Of a DNA stretch of 64,000 bases, positions 53,628 to 62,032 are shown one piece after another. Each line of letters opens with the position of its first letter. The stretch's first letter is position 1. Made by a program: the position numbers and the translations under genes. This DNA comes from Actinocatenispora sp963815125 (GTDB taxonomy: Bacteria > Actinomycetota > Actinomycetes > Mycobacteriales > Micromonosporaceae). Below the pieces are notes generated by a model, which searched no databases, was not told the DNA's origin, and was given only the letters and a program-made list of their open reading frames with translations. The stretch is taken from the NCBI GenBank assembly GCA_963815125.1, contig CAWFFM010000002.1, positions 1,054,001 to 1,118,000 on the forward strand, written 5' to 3'.

Positions 53628-54083
53628 TCAGACGTTGAAGCCGAGCGAGCGCAGCTGCTCACGGCCGTCGTCGGTGATCTTGTCCGGGCCCCATGGCGGA
53701 ATCCAGACCCAGTTGATCCGTACGCCTTCGACCAGACCGCCGTCCGGACCACCGCACAGCGCCTGGTTCGCCTGATCCTCGATCACGTCGGTCAGCGGAC
53801 AGGCAGCCGAAGTCAGCGTCATGTCCACGGTTGCGACGTTCTCGTCGTCGACATGCACCCCGTAGATCAGTCCCAGGTCGACGACGTTGATGCCCAGTTC
53901 CGGGTCCACGACGTCGCGCAGGGCCTCCTCGACGTCCTCAACCTTGGCCTTGCCCCGGGTTCCACCTTCGGCCGGCGGATCGGCCGGTAGCGCAGGTGCC
54001 GCGTCGACGGTGTCGTCGACCGTTGCGTCGGCCGTCCCGGCCAGCCCGGCCGGATCGGCGGTACGGGTGTTCTGCTCACTCAT
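53628..54083 (-). CDS. sufT: SufT/MIP18-family iron-sulfur cluster assembly factor
   Basis: 151 residues. After an Ala/Asp/Pro-rich unstructured head (1-48), the DUF59/MIP18 domain has VEEALRDVVDPELGINVVDLGLIYGV (in part DPELGINVVDLGLIY) and LTSAACPLTDVI with the conserved Cys. SufT helps mature Fe-S proteins. Its ATG shares a base with the sufU stop (TGATG). It closes the SUF operon. Confidence 0.92.
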   Translation of the reverse strand: MSEQNTRTADPAGLAGTADATVDDTVDAAPALPADPPAEGGTRGKAKVEDVEEALRDVVDPELGINVVDLGLIYGVHVDDENVATVDMTLTSAACPLTDVIEDQANQALCGGPDGGLVEGVRINWVWIPPWGPDKITDDGREQLRSLGFNV

Positions 54084-54574
54084 CAGATGCCTCCTGCGCT
54101 CATCGCGGTAGCCCGGGCAGCAGCGTCCTTGAACGCCATCCAGGACAGCAGCGCGCACTTGACCCGGGCCGGGTAGCGCGCGACGCCGGCGAACGCCACC
54201 GCGTCCTCCAGCAGTTCCTCGTCGGGTGTGACCTGGCCGCGTCCGGTCATCAGCTCGCTGAACGCCTCATGCCGGGCGAACGCCTCGGCCAGCGTGCGTC
54301 CCGAGACCAGATCGTGCAGCACGCTGGCCGAGGCCTGACTGATCGAACAACCCATCCCGTCGTACGACACGTCCTCGACCCGGGCCTGATCACCCTCGCC
54401 GGACAGCTGTACCCGGATGGTCATCTCGTCACCGCACGTGGGATTGACGTGATGCGCCTCGGCCACCCGGCGGTCCGGGCCGCCATCGGGCTGCTCGACG
54501 TCACGCAACCCACGCCCGTGTGGATGCTTGTAGTGATCCAGGATGATCTCCTGGTAGAGCGAATCAAGCTGCAT
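54083..54574 (-). CDS. sufU: SufU, iron-sulfur assembly sulfur carrier
   Basis: 163 residues of the SufU type. The three Cys are in NPTCGDEM, DGMGCSISQAS and ARVKCALLSW, with the SufU-specific insertion between the second and third. In Gram-positive systems a zinc-bound SufU accepts persulfide from SufS. The start MQLDSLYQEIILDHY is canonical. Thirty-seven bases separate it from sufS. Confidence 0.95.
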   Translation of the reverse strand: MQLDSLYQEIILDHYKHPHGRGLRDVEQPDGGPDRRVAEAHHVNPTCGDEMTIRVQLSGEGDQARVEDVSYDGMGCSISQASASVLHDLVSGRTLAEAFARHEAFSELMTGRGQVTPDEELLEDAVAFAGVARYPARVKCALLSWMAFKDAAARATAMSAGGI

Positions 54575-54611
54575 CTCAGGTCATGATCCTCGCGTCGGTC
54601 ATGGGGCTCGA

Positions 54612-55922
54612 CTATCCGAACAGCTTTCGCACGCTGCCGATTCCACGGACCAGCGCGTCGATCTCCCCGGTGGTCGTATAGAGATAGAACGACGCACGGG
54701 TCACCGCAGGAACGCCGAAACGGGCGCAGGTGGGGCGGGCGCAACCATGCCCGACCCGTACCGCGATGCCTTCGGCGTCCAGTACCTGCCCGACATCGTG
54801 CGGGTGCACGCCGTCCAATGCGAAGGACAGGGTGCCGCCCCGGCCGATCGGCACCCGCGGGCCGAAGATCCGCAGTCCGGGCACCTCTTCGAGCACGTCC
54901 AACGCGTACGCGGTGAGTTCCTTCTCGTGCCGGTGCACCGACTCCATGCCCACCGAGGTGAGGTAGTCCACCGCCGCGCCCAGCCCGATGGCCTGCGCGA
55001 TCGGCGGGGTACCCGCCTCGAACCGGGCCGGTGGCGGGGCGAAGGTCGAGCCCTCCATCCGGACGGTCTCGATCATCTCGCCGCCACCCATGAAGGGTGG
55101 CATCGCGGCCAGCAGCTCTTCCCGGCCCCACAGCACCCCGATACCGGTCGGACCGCACATCTTGTGCCCGGTGAAGGCGAGGAAGTCCACGTCGAGGTCC
55201 ACGACGTCCACCGGCGAGTGCGGAACCGCCTGGGAGGCGTCCAACATCACCAGCGCGCCCACCTGATGTGCCCGCGCCACGATCGAACTGGTCGGGTTCA
55301 CCGTGCCCAGCACATTGGACTGCAACACGTACGAGACGATCTTCGTACGCTCGTTGACCAGCTCCTCCAGCCGGGAGGTGTCCAGTCGGCCATCGTCGGT
55401 GATACCGAACCAACGCAGCGTCGCACCGGTGCGCTGACACAGCAACTGCCACGGCACGATGTTCGAGTGGTGCTCCATCTCGGAGATCACCACCTCGTCA
55501 CCTGGGCCGAGCTGGAACCTCGGGTCGCCCTGCGGGCCGGCGTTGGAGAACGCGTACGCGACCAGGTTGAGCGCTTCGGACGAGTTCTTGGTGAACACCA
55601 CCTCATCGGCGTTGTTCGCACCGATGAACGTGGCGATCTTGGCCCGGGCGCCCTCGTAGGCCTCCGTGGCCTCGGTGCCGAGTGTGTGTACGGCCCGGGC
55701 CACGTTGGCGTTGCACTGCTCGTAGTAGTGCGTCAGCGTGTCGATCACCTGACGCGGCTTCTGCGACGTGTTCGCCGAATCGAGGTAGACCAGCGGGTGC
55801 CCGTCGATCTCCCGGGACAGGATCGGGAAGTCCGCGCGGATCTTCGCCACGTCCAGCCTCGGCACGTCGTCGTGCGACGGCGACCCGGCCGTCGGCCGGC
55901 GCACGCTGGTCAGCTCGGTCAT
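54612..55922 (-). CDS. sufS: SufS, cysteine desulfurase
   Basis: 436 residues, group II desulfurase. An acidic head of about 25 residues precedes the conserved DFPILSREIDGHPLVYLDSANTSQKP (in part YLDSANTSQKP). PLP is held by the Lys in AFTGHKMCGP, with EMEHHSNIVPW and DASQAVPHSPVDV shaping the site. The persulfide Cys is in VGHGCARP. It takes sulfur from cysteine and passes it to SufU, encoded next. The gene starts 5 bases after the sufC stop. Confidence 0.96.
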   Translation of the reverse strand: MTELTSVRRPTAGSPSHDDVPRLDVAKIRADFPILSREIDGHPLVYLDSANTSQKPRQVIDTLTHYYEQCNANVARAVHTLGTEATEAYEGARAKIATFIGANNADEVVFTKNSSEALNLVAYAFSNAGPQGDPRFQLGPGDEVVISEMEHHSNIVPWQLLCQRTGATLRWFGITDDGRLDTSRLEELVNERTKIVSYVLQSNVLGTVNPTSSIVARAHQVGALVMLDASQAVPHSPVDVVDLDVDFLAFTGHKMCGPTGIGVLWGREELLAAMPPFMGGGEMIETVRMEGSTFAPPPARFEAGTPPIAQAIGLGAAVDYLTSVGMESVHRHEKELTAYALDVLEEVPGLRIFGPRVPIGRGGTLSFALDGVHPHDVGQVLDAEGIAVRVGHGCARPTCARFGVPAVTRASFYLYTTTGEIDALVRGIGSVRKLFG

Positions 55923-55927
55923 CGGTA

Positions 55928-56704
55928 CTACGCCTCCACCTTGTTCCCCGCGCCCGACAGGAACCGCTCGTAACCCGAGCTCTCCAGGTCGTCGGCGAGT
56001 TCCTTGCCGCCTTCGGCCACAACCCGGCCGCCCACGAACACGTGCACGAACTCAGGCTCCACGTAACGCAGGATCCGGGTGTAGTGGGTGATCAGTACCA
56101 GCCCGGTGTCACCGGACTCCTTCACCCGGTTGATGCCCTGGCTGACCTCGCGCAGCGCATCGATGTCTAGGCCGGAGTCGGTCTCGTCCAGGATCGCCAT
56201 CTTCGGCTTCAGCAGCTCCAGCTGAACGATCTCGTGCCGCTTCTTCTCACCACCGGAGAAGCCCTCGTTGACGTTGCGCTCAGCGAACGCCGGGTCCATC
56301 CCGAGCCGCTCCATCGAGGTGCGCAGCTCCTTGACCCAGGTGCGCAGCTTCGGCGCCTCACCGTCGATCGCGGTCTTCGCGGTACGCAGGAAGTTGGCCA
56401 CGCTCACCCCGGCCACCTCGACCGGGTACTGCATGGCCAGGAACAGACCGGCCCGGGCCCGCTCGTCGACGGACTTGGACAGTACGTCCTCGCCGTCCAG
56501 CGTCACCGAACCACTGGTGATCTTGTACTTGGGGTGGCCGGCGATCGCGTACGCGGTCGTGGACTTCCCCGAACCGTTCGGCCCCATGATGGCGTGTGTC
56601 TCACCGGACCTGATGGTCAGGTTCACGCCGTGCAGGATCGGCTTCAGCTCATCCTCGGACACCTGCACCGATGCGTGCAGGTCGCGGATCTCCAGAACGC
56701 TCAC
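55928..56704 (-). CDS. sufC: SufC, SUF system ATPase
   Basis: 258 residues. Walker A is MGPNGSGKSTTAYA, Q-loop LAMQYPVEVAGV, signature FSGGEKKRHEIVQ and Walker B KMAILDETDSGLDIDAL, all standard for SufC. It powers the SufBCD scaffold on which clusters form. The GTG at 56704 has AAGGA upstream and lies 1 base after the ferredoxin stop. Confidence 0.97.
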   Translation of the reverse strand: MSVLEIRDLHASVQVSEDELKPILHGVNLTIRSGETHAIMGPNGSGKSTTAYAIAGHPKYKITSGSVTLDGEDVLSKSVDERARAGLFLAMQYPVEVAGVSVANFLRTAKTAIDGEAPKLRTWVKELRTSMERLGMDPAFAERNVNEGFSGGEKKRHEIVQLELLKPKMAILDETDSGLDIDALREVSQGINRVKESGDTGLVLITHYTRILRYVEPEFVHVFVGGRVVAEGGKELADDLESSGYERFLSGAGNKVEA

Positions 56705-56705
56705 G

Positions 56706-57038
56706 TCAGTCCTTCGTATTCTTCGGTTCGGGCAGTACGTAGATGTCGTCGTCGCGGATCTCCACCGGATACACCGGCACCGGTTCGGTCGCCGGTAGCC
56801 CGGTGGGCGCGCCGGTCCGCAGGTCGAACCGCGAACCGTGCAGCCAGCACTCCAGCGTGCAGCCCTCGATGTCGCCCTCCGACAGCGGCACCTCGGCGTG
56901 CGAGCACACGTCCCGGATGGCGTAGACCTCACCGTCGTCGGTGCGTACCACCGCCAGGGGCAGGTCGTCGATCTCGACGTGTACCGCCGCACTCTTCTCG
57001 ATCTCGTCGAGTGCGCAGATCCGCAGGAAGTCGGCCAT
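56706..57038 (-). CDS. SUF-associated Rieske-type ferredoxin
   Basis: 110 residues of the small Rieske [2Fe-2S] ferredoxin family. Cluster ligands are in CSHAEVPLS and CWLHGSRFD (Cys-x-His and Cys-x2-His). It lies between sufD and sufC, a position typical of actinobacterial SUF operons, and may supply electrons during assembly. Its start is 4 bases after the sufD stop. Confidence 0.93.
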   Translation of the reverse strand: MADFLRICALDEIEKSAAVHVEIDDLPLAVVRTDDGEVYAIRDVCSHAEVPLSEGDIEGCTLECWLHGSRFDLRTGAPTGLPATEPVPVYPVEIRDDDIYVLPEPKNTKD

Positions 57039-57041
57039 GAT

Positions 57042-58256
57042 TCAGGCACCCACCCGGGAGAGCCGCTCGTCGATCGCTGCCTCCAGTCGCTCACGCAGGG
57101 CGGTGGCCGGGATCTTCTCCAGCAGTTCCACGAAGAAGCCGCGTACCACCAGGCGCCGTGCGTCCATCTCCGGAATACCGCGCGACATCAGGTAGAACAG
57201 GTGCTCATCCTCGAAGCGGCCGGTGGCGCTGGCGTGCCCGGCACCGACGATCTCGCCGGTCTCGATCTCCAGGTTGGGTACCGAGTCGGCGCGGGCGCCG
57301 TCGGACAACAGCAGGTTGCGGTTCACCTCGTAGGTGTCGGTACCGGTCGACTCCGCCCGGATCAGTACGTCGCCCACCCAGACGGTGTGCGCGTCGTCGC
57401 CCTGCAGGGCACCCCGGTAGGTGACCCGACTGCGGCAGTCGGGCTGGTTGTGGTCGACGAACTGGCGATGTTCCAGGTGCTGGCCGCGGCCGGCACCGTC
57501 GGCGCCGGGCAGTTCGGAAGCGAAGTAGACGCCGTAGGCCTCAAGGTCACCGCCGCGTCCCGCATAGTCGACCGAGACGTACTGACGGACCAGGTCGCCA
57601 CCCAGATTGACCGCGATGTGCCGGACCCGGGCGTCGCGGCCCAGTCGGATGTGCTGGTGCTGCAACTGGACCGCGTCGTCGGCCCAGTCCGCGACGGTCA
57701 CCAGAGTCAGGTGCGCGCCGTCGCCGACCTGCACCTCGACGTTGTCGGCCAGCGTGGCGCTGCCCACATGGTCGAGTACGACCGTGGCCTCCGCCAGCGC
57801 ACCGAGCTCCACGATCGTGTGGCCGAAGCTCGTACCTTCGCTGCCCTGTCCCCGCACGGTGATCAGGACCGGCTCCGCAACGGCCGTACCGGCGTCCACC
57901 TCGACCAGCAGTGCGCCGGCCGAGCGGCCGTAGGCCAATGCGCTGACCCGGTCGAAGGGCACCATGATGTGGCCCTTGCGGTCGTCGTCGACCTGCCCGA
58001 CGTGTACACCGGCCGGCAGGTCGCCGTACTCGTGTCGGGGCGGCGCGCCGCCCTCTGTGAAGCTGCCGTCGTGCAGACCACGCAGCCGCTTGAGCGGCGT
58101 GAACCGCCACTCCTCCTCCCGACCGTTGATGGTCGGGAAGTCGGCCACGTCGTAGGAGCGCAGCGCCTGCGCCTTGGTCGTCGCCGGTTTCACCGCTGCG
58201 GCCGCCTCGCCCCCATGGCTGTGCGGGCGGGTCACGACAGGTGCGTCAGTCGTCAT
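57042..58256 (-). CDS. sufD: SufD, SUF scaffold subunit
   Basis: 404 residues. An Ala-rich head (1-25) precedes EEWRFTPLKRL. The beta-helix core runs from about 100 to 330, and the C-terminal helices carry HASATGRFEDEHLFYLMSRGI and RGFFVELLEKIP. His in GAGHAS corresponds to the conserved SufD His at the cluster interface. It pairs with SufB. The ATG lacks an adjacent Shine-Dalgarno; AAGGAG lies about 13 bases upstream. Confidence 0.94.
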   Translation of the reverse strand: MTTDAPVVTRPHSHGGEAAAAVKPATTKAQALRSYDVADFPTINGREEEWRFTPLKRLRGLHDGSFTEGGAPPRHEYGDLPAGVHVGQVDDDRKGHIMVPFDRVSALAYGRSAGALLVEVDAGTAVAEPVLITVRGQGSEGTSFGHTIVELGALAEATVVLDHVGSATLADNVEVQVGDGAHLTLVTVADWADDAVQLQHQHIRLGRDARVRHIAVNLGGDLVRQYVSVDYAGRGGDLEAYGVYFASELPGADGAGRGQHLEHRQFVDHNQPDCRSRVTYRGALQGDDAHTVWVGDVLIRAESTGTDTYEVNRNLLLSDGARADSVPNLEIETGEIVGAGHASATGRFEDEHLFYLMSRGIPEMDARRLVVRGFFVELLEKIPATALRERLEAAIDERLSRVGA

Positions 58257-58327
58257 CGTGCGAGCGTGCTCCTTGTATCGACCATCTTGGTTGTCGGACG
58301 TCGGTGTGGCGGGACGCGCGGCCGGCG

Positions 58328-59785
58328 TCAGCCGACAGCGCCTTCCATCTGCAACTCGATCAGCCGGTTGAGCTCCAACGCGTACTCCATCGGCAGTTCC
58401 TTGGCGATCGGCTCGATGAAGCCACGGACGATCATGGCCATCGCCTCGTCCTCGCTCATGCCCCGGCTCATCAGATAGAAGAGCTGGTCGTCGCTGACCT
58501 TGGAGACGGTCGCCTCGTGGCCCATCTGCACGTCGTCCTCCCGCACGTCCACGTACGGGTAGGTGTCGGACCGGGAGATCGCGTCCACCAGCAGCGCATC
58601 GCACTTGACCGTGCTGCGGGAGTGCTCGGCCCCTTCCAGTACCTGGACCAGGCCCCGGTAGGAGGTACGGCCGCCGCCCCGGGCGATGGACTTGGAGATG
58701 ATCGTCGAGGAGGTGTTCGGCGCCTGGTGCACCATCTTGGCGCCGGCGTCCTGGTGCTGACCCTCACCGGCCATGGCCACGCTGAGCACCTCGCCCTTGG
58801 CGTGCTCACCCAGCATGTACACCGCCGGGTACTTCATGGTGACCTTGGAACCGAGATTGCCGTCGATCCACTCCATGGTCGCGCCCTCGGCGCAGGTGGC
58901 CCGCTTGGTGACCAGGTTGTAGACGTTGGTCGACCAGTTCTGGATCGTGGTGTAGCGGCAGCGGGCGCCCTTCTTGACGATGATCTCCACGACCGCCGAG
59001 TGCAGCGAGTCGGACTGGTAGATCGGCGCCGTACAGCCCTCGACGTAGTGCACGTAGGCGTCTTCGTCGACGATGATCAGGGTCCGCTCGAACTGGCCCA
59101 TGTTCTCGGTGTTGATCCTGAAGTAGGCCTGCAACGGGATCTCCACGTGCACGCCCTTCGGCACGTAGATGAACGAGCCACCGGACCACACCGCGGTGTT
59201 GAGCGCGGCGAACTTGTTGTCACCGGTCGGGATCACCGTGCCGAAGTATTCCTCGAACAGCTCCGGATGCTCCTTGAGGGCGGTGTCGGTGTCCTGGAAG
59301 ATGACGCCCTGCTCCTCCAGGTCCTCACGGATCTGGTGGTACACCACCTCGGACTCGTACTGGGCGGCCACCCCGGCGATCAGCCGCTGCTTCTCGGCCT
59401 CCGGGATACCCAGCCTGTCGTAGGTGTTCTTGATGTCCGCGGGCAGTTCGTCCCAGGTCGTCGCCTGCTTCTCGGTGGAGCGGACGAAGTACTTGATGTT
59501 GTCGAAGTCGATGTCCGACAGGTCGGCGCCCCAGTTGGGCATGGGCTTGCGACCGAACAGCTTCAGACCCTTCAGCCGGCGGGTCAGCATCCAGTCGGGT
59601 TCACTCTTCTTGGCCGAGATGTCGCGTACGACCGCCTCGGAGAGGCCACGCTTCGCCGCCGCGCCGGCGACGTCGGAGTCGGCCCAGCCGTACTGGTAGC
59701 GCCCGATGCGCTCGAGTTCCTCGGCCTGTGCGGCCATCGGATCGAGAGCCTCGGTCGGTGCGTGGTTGGTCGTCTCTGCCGTCAT
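58328..59785 (-). CDS. sufB: SufB, SUF scaffold subunit
   Basis: 485 residues, the normal length without an intein. Diagnostic segments are NTAVWSGGSFIYVPKGVHVE, YVEGCTAPIY, GARCRYTTIQNWS, ISRSDTYPYVDVREDD and MSRGMSEDEAMAMIVRGFIEP. It accepts sulfur from SufU/SufS and builds the cluster with SufC and SufD. The ATG overlaps the sufR stop (ATGA), so the repressor and the scaffold are translationally coupled. Confidence 0.97.
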   Translation of the reverse strand: MTAETTNHAPTEALDPMAAQAEELERIGRYQYGWADSDVAGAAAKRGLSEAVVRDISAKKSEPDWMLTRRLKGLKLFGRKPMPNWGADLSDIDFDNIKYFVRSTEKQATTWDELPADIKNTYDRLGIPEAEKQRLIAGVAAQYESEVVYHQIREDLEEQGVIFQDTDTALKEHPELFEEYFGTVIPTGDNKFAALNTAVWSGGSFIYVPKGVHVEIPLQAYFRINTENMGQFERTLIIVDEDAYVHYVEGCTAPIYQSDSLHSAVVEIIVKKGARCRYTTIQNWSTNVYNLVTKRATCAEGATMEWIDGNLGSKVTMKYPAVYMLGEHAKGEVLSVAMAGEGQHQDAGAKMVHQAPNTSSTIISKSIARGGGRTSYRGLVQVLEGAEHSRSTVKCDALLVDAISRSDTYPYVDVREDDVQMGHEATVSKVSDDQLFYLMSRGMSEDEAMAMIVRGFIEPIAKELPMEYALELNRLIELQMEGAVG

Positions 59786-60696
59786 CGCATCCTCACCGGA
59801 TTCGCATCATCGTGGTTGTGGTGTGCCGGGCCCTGCCCCACCGGGCCCCGTCCTGCCGGAAGCCGCCGATCGGACGGCTGTCCGTGGCGCGCCTGCGGGT
59901 CGGGCCCCGCAGGACCGTCCACCGCACGGCCGTGTGCCGTATTCTCATGCGCCCTGCCGGGTGGCATCCCCGCGCCCTGCCGTGGCCCGGGAATGTAGGT
60001 GGTGCAGACGCCGTCGCCGTTGGCGATGGTCGCGAGTCGTTGTACGTGTGTGCCGACCAGCCGGCTGATGACCTGGGTCTCGGCCTCACACAGCTGCGGA
60101 AACTCGGCCGCCACGTGGGCCACCGGGCAGTGGTGCTGGCAGAGCTGACCACCGGCAGCCAGTGCGGAGGCGCTGGCTGCGTAGCCCTCTGCGGACAACG
60201 CACCGGCCAGGCCCTCCGCCCGGGCCAGCGGGTCGTCCCCGGCGTCCTCCATCGCGATCCGGCAGCGCTCCTCCAGGGCCGCCACCTGGTCGGCCACGAA
60301 CGCCGCTACGGCCTCGACACCGCCCTGCCGGTAGATCCAGCGCAGTGCGGCGGCGGCCAGATCGTCGTAGGTGTGCGGGCCGCAGCTGACTCGGCCGGCG
60401 TCGGTCAGGATGAACTCGCGTGCCGGGCGGCCACGACCACGCCGCCCACGGACGGTCCGGTCACGGTCCGACACCAACCCGTCGACCAGCATCGCGTCCA
60501 GGTGCCGCCGTACCGCGGCCGGGCTGACACCCAACGCGGTGGCCAGCTCCGCGGCGGTCAGCGAACCCTGCTCGAGCAGCAGCCGGGTCAGCGCGTCCCT
60601 GGTCCGCCCATCGCGCCCACGCCCTTCCGGGCCCGCCCCGGTGGGGCCGGCCACGGCGGTCCCCGCGGTCGGGGACTGGCGGACGACGTTTTTCAC
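59782..60696 (-). CDS. sufR: SufR-type iron-sulfur regulator
   Basis: 304 residues. The N-terminal winged helix (about 30-95) has LTRLLLEQGSLTAAELATALGVSPAAVRRHLDAML (in part LTAAELATALGVSPAAVRRHL). The C-terminal domain carries CQHHCPVAHVAAEFPQLCEAE, the clustered Cys set that binds an Fe-S cluster in SufR. A Pro/Arg/His-rich tail of about 60 residues follows. SufR with its cluster represses suf; loss of the cluster derepresses it. The GTG at 60696 appears leaderless and lies within a TCACA-N7-TGTGA repeat. It heads the operon. Confidence 0.92.
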   Translation of the reverse strand: MKNVVRQSPTAGTAVAGPTGAGPEGRGRDGRTRDALTRLLLEQGSLTAAELATALGVSPAAVRRHLDAMLVDGLVSDRDRTVRGRRGRGRPAREFILTDAGRVSCGPHTYDDLAAAALRWIYRQGGVEAVAAFVADQVAALEERCRIAMEDAGDDPLARAEGLAGALSAEGYAASASALAAGGQLCQHHCPVAHVAAEFPQLCEAETQVISRLVGTHVQRLATIANGDGVCTTYIPGPRQGAGMPPGRAHENTAHGRAVDGPAGPDPQARHGQPSDRRLPAGRGPVGQGPAHHNHDDANPVRMR

Positions 60697-60709
60697 AACA
60701 TCAGTGTGA
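60693..60709. promoter_or_regulatory. Inverted repeat TCACA-N7-TGTGA, candidate SufR operator
   Basis: The perfect 5-base arms cover the sufR start codon and a CACACT box that ends 6 bases before it, which could be the -10 of a leaderless transcript. A regulator bound here would block both sufR and the whole operon. Confidence 0.45.
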
Positions 60710-60822
60710 CGTATTTCGGTCCGCTCGCGCAAACACACCGCGTAGTGAAACCAGACACTGAGGATAGCCTTCCCTTTTTCGCTGCGGAGTAGACCTCCTA
60801 CGTGCCGTAGAAAGCGCTCACC

Positions 60823-60828
60823 TACCAT
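60823..60828 (+). promoter_or_regulatory. Candidate -10 (TACCAT) of a leaderless ctaA transcript
   Basis: TACCAT fits TANNNT and ends 6 bases before the GTG at 60835. No Shine-Dalgarno sequence is present, and the -35 is weak. Confidence 0.45.
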
Positions 60829-60834
60829 GACCTG

Positions 60835-61776
60835 GTGAACTGGGACCAACTGCGCCCGTCGGCTGCGCTGATCCGCCGTTTGGCACTCGCTTCAGTGCTG
60901 ATCAACGTCGTACTGGTGGTTACCGGCGGTGCAGTGCGTCTGACCGGTTCCGGACTGGGTTGTCCGACCTGGCCCAAATGCACCGACGGCTCGTACCGCA
61001 ACACGCCGGAGTACGGAATCCACGGCTACATCGAGTTCGGCAACCGGCTGCTCACCTTCGCCATCGGGATCCTGGTCGTCGTGCTGTTCCTCGCCGCGGT
61101 GTTCGCCCAGCACCGACGGCGCTCGCTGGTGCTGCTCGCGCTCCTCAACGGCGCGACCATCCCGGCACAGGCCGTGGTCGGCGGGATCACCGTGCTGACC
61201 AGGCTCAACCCCTGGGTGGTCGCCGCGCACTTCATGCTGACCATCGGCATCATCGCCGTCGCGGTCTGGCTGTGGTACCGCTCCCGGGAGGGCGACGCAC
61301 CCGCCGAACGCCGGGTACCACGGCCGCTGCAGACACTGACCGTAGTGGTCGCCGTCGTCGCCGCAGCCGTCCTCACCATCGGCACGGTCACCACCGGGTC
61401 CGGACCGCACGCCGGCGACCAGCATGCGCGCCGAACCGGACTGGACCCGGGCATGGTCGCGCAACTGCACACCGACGCGGTGATGCTGCTCATCGGCCTG
61501 TCGGTGGCCACCTGGTTCGCGTTGCGGGCCACCGGATCGCCGGACACGGTGCGTCGCGCCGCACTCACCCTGGTGGCTCTCGAACTCGGCCAGGGAGTCA
61601 TCGGCTTCGTGCAGTACTTCACCCACCTGCCGGTCCTGCTGGTCGGGCTGCACATGGCGGGCGCTGCACTGGTATGGGTGGCCGCACTGATCCTGGTGTT
61701 CACCACCCGTACCCGCGCAACGCTGCCGGCCGGGCGACCGGCTGAGGCCCCGGCACAGCACGCGCTGGTCCGCTGA
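60835..61776 (+). CDS. ctaA: Heme A synthase (COX15/CtaA)
   Basis: 313 residues with eight membrane helices. GGAVRLTGSGLGCPTWPKC carries the conserved N-terminal loop with its Cys pair. Heme-ligand histidines appear in HGYIEFGNRLL, WVVAAHFMLT, VAQLHTDAVML and LVGLHMAGAALVW. It oxidises the heme O methyl group to make heme A for cytochrome oxidase. It is divergent from sufR, so heme and Fe-S production face each other across 138 bases. Confidence 0.95.
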   Translation: MNWDQLRPSAALIRRLALASVLINVVLVVTGGAVRLTGSGLGCPTWPKCTDGSYRNTPEYGIHGYIEFGNRLLTFAIGILVVVLFLAAVFAQHRRRSLVLLALLNGATIPAQAVVGGITVLTRLNPWVVAAHFMLTIGIIAVAVWLWYRSREGDAPAERRVPRPLQTLTVVVAVVAAAVLTIGTVTTGSGPHAGDQHARRTGLDPGMVAQLHTDAVMLLIGLSVATWFALRATGSPDTVRRAALTLVALELGQGVIGFVQYFTHLPVLLVGLHMAGAALVWVAALILVFTTRTRATLPAGRPAEAPAQHALVR

Positions 61777-62032
61777 GCGCGTCCCAGGGGACCACGGCGT
61801 GAGCTACGCCATGCACCGGGACGACACACATCGGCGGCATCCACCCGTGCCGCCATCGGGTGATGCTCCACGCCGACTTCCACCGCTGGTGACACGATGG
61901 TCGCGGTACGGGGCCGGGACGACTCACCCGGTATGCCGTGGCCGGTCAGCGAACGTATACCGTGTCGTGGCCATAGCTACCGCAGCTGAGCGGAAGCGAT
62001 GGATCCAGACAACACTGCCGGGGAGGGCGTAG

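Noticed and set aside
58328..59785. Possible intein in SufB, as found in mycobacteria
   Set aside because: The protein is 485 residues and continuous through the usual insertion region.
56838..59998. Long plus-strand frames across the suf genes
   Set aside because: They lie opposite sufB, sufD and sufC, which have full family motifs on the minus strand.
61799..62032. 77-codon frame between ctaA and the reductase-HAD gene
   Set aside because: Arg/Pro/His-rich composition, no motif and no clear ribosome binding site. It ends exactly at the next gene's leader, and more likely the region is non-coding.
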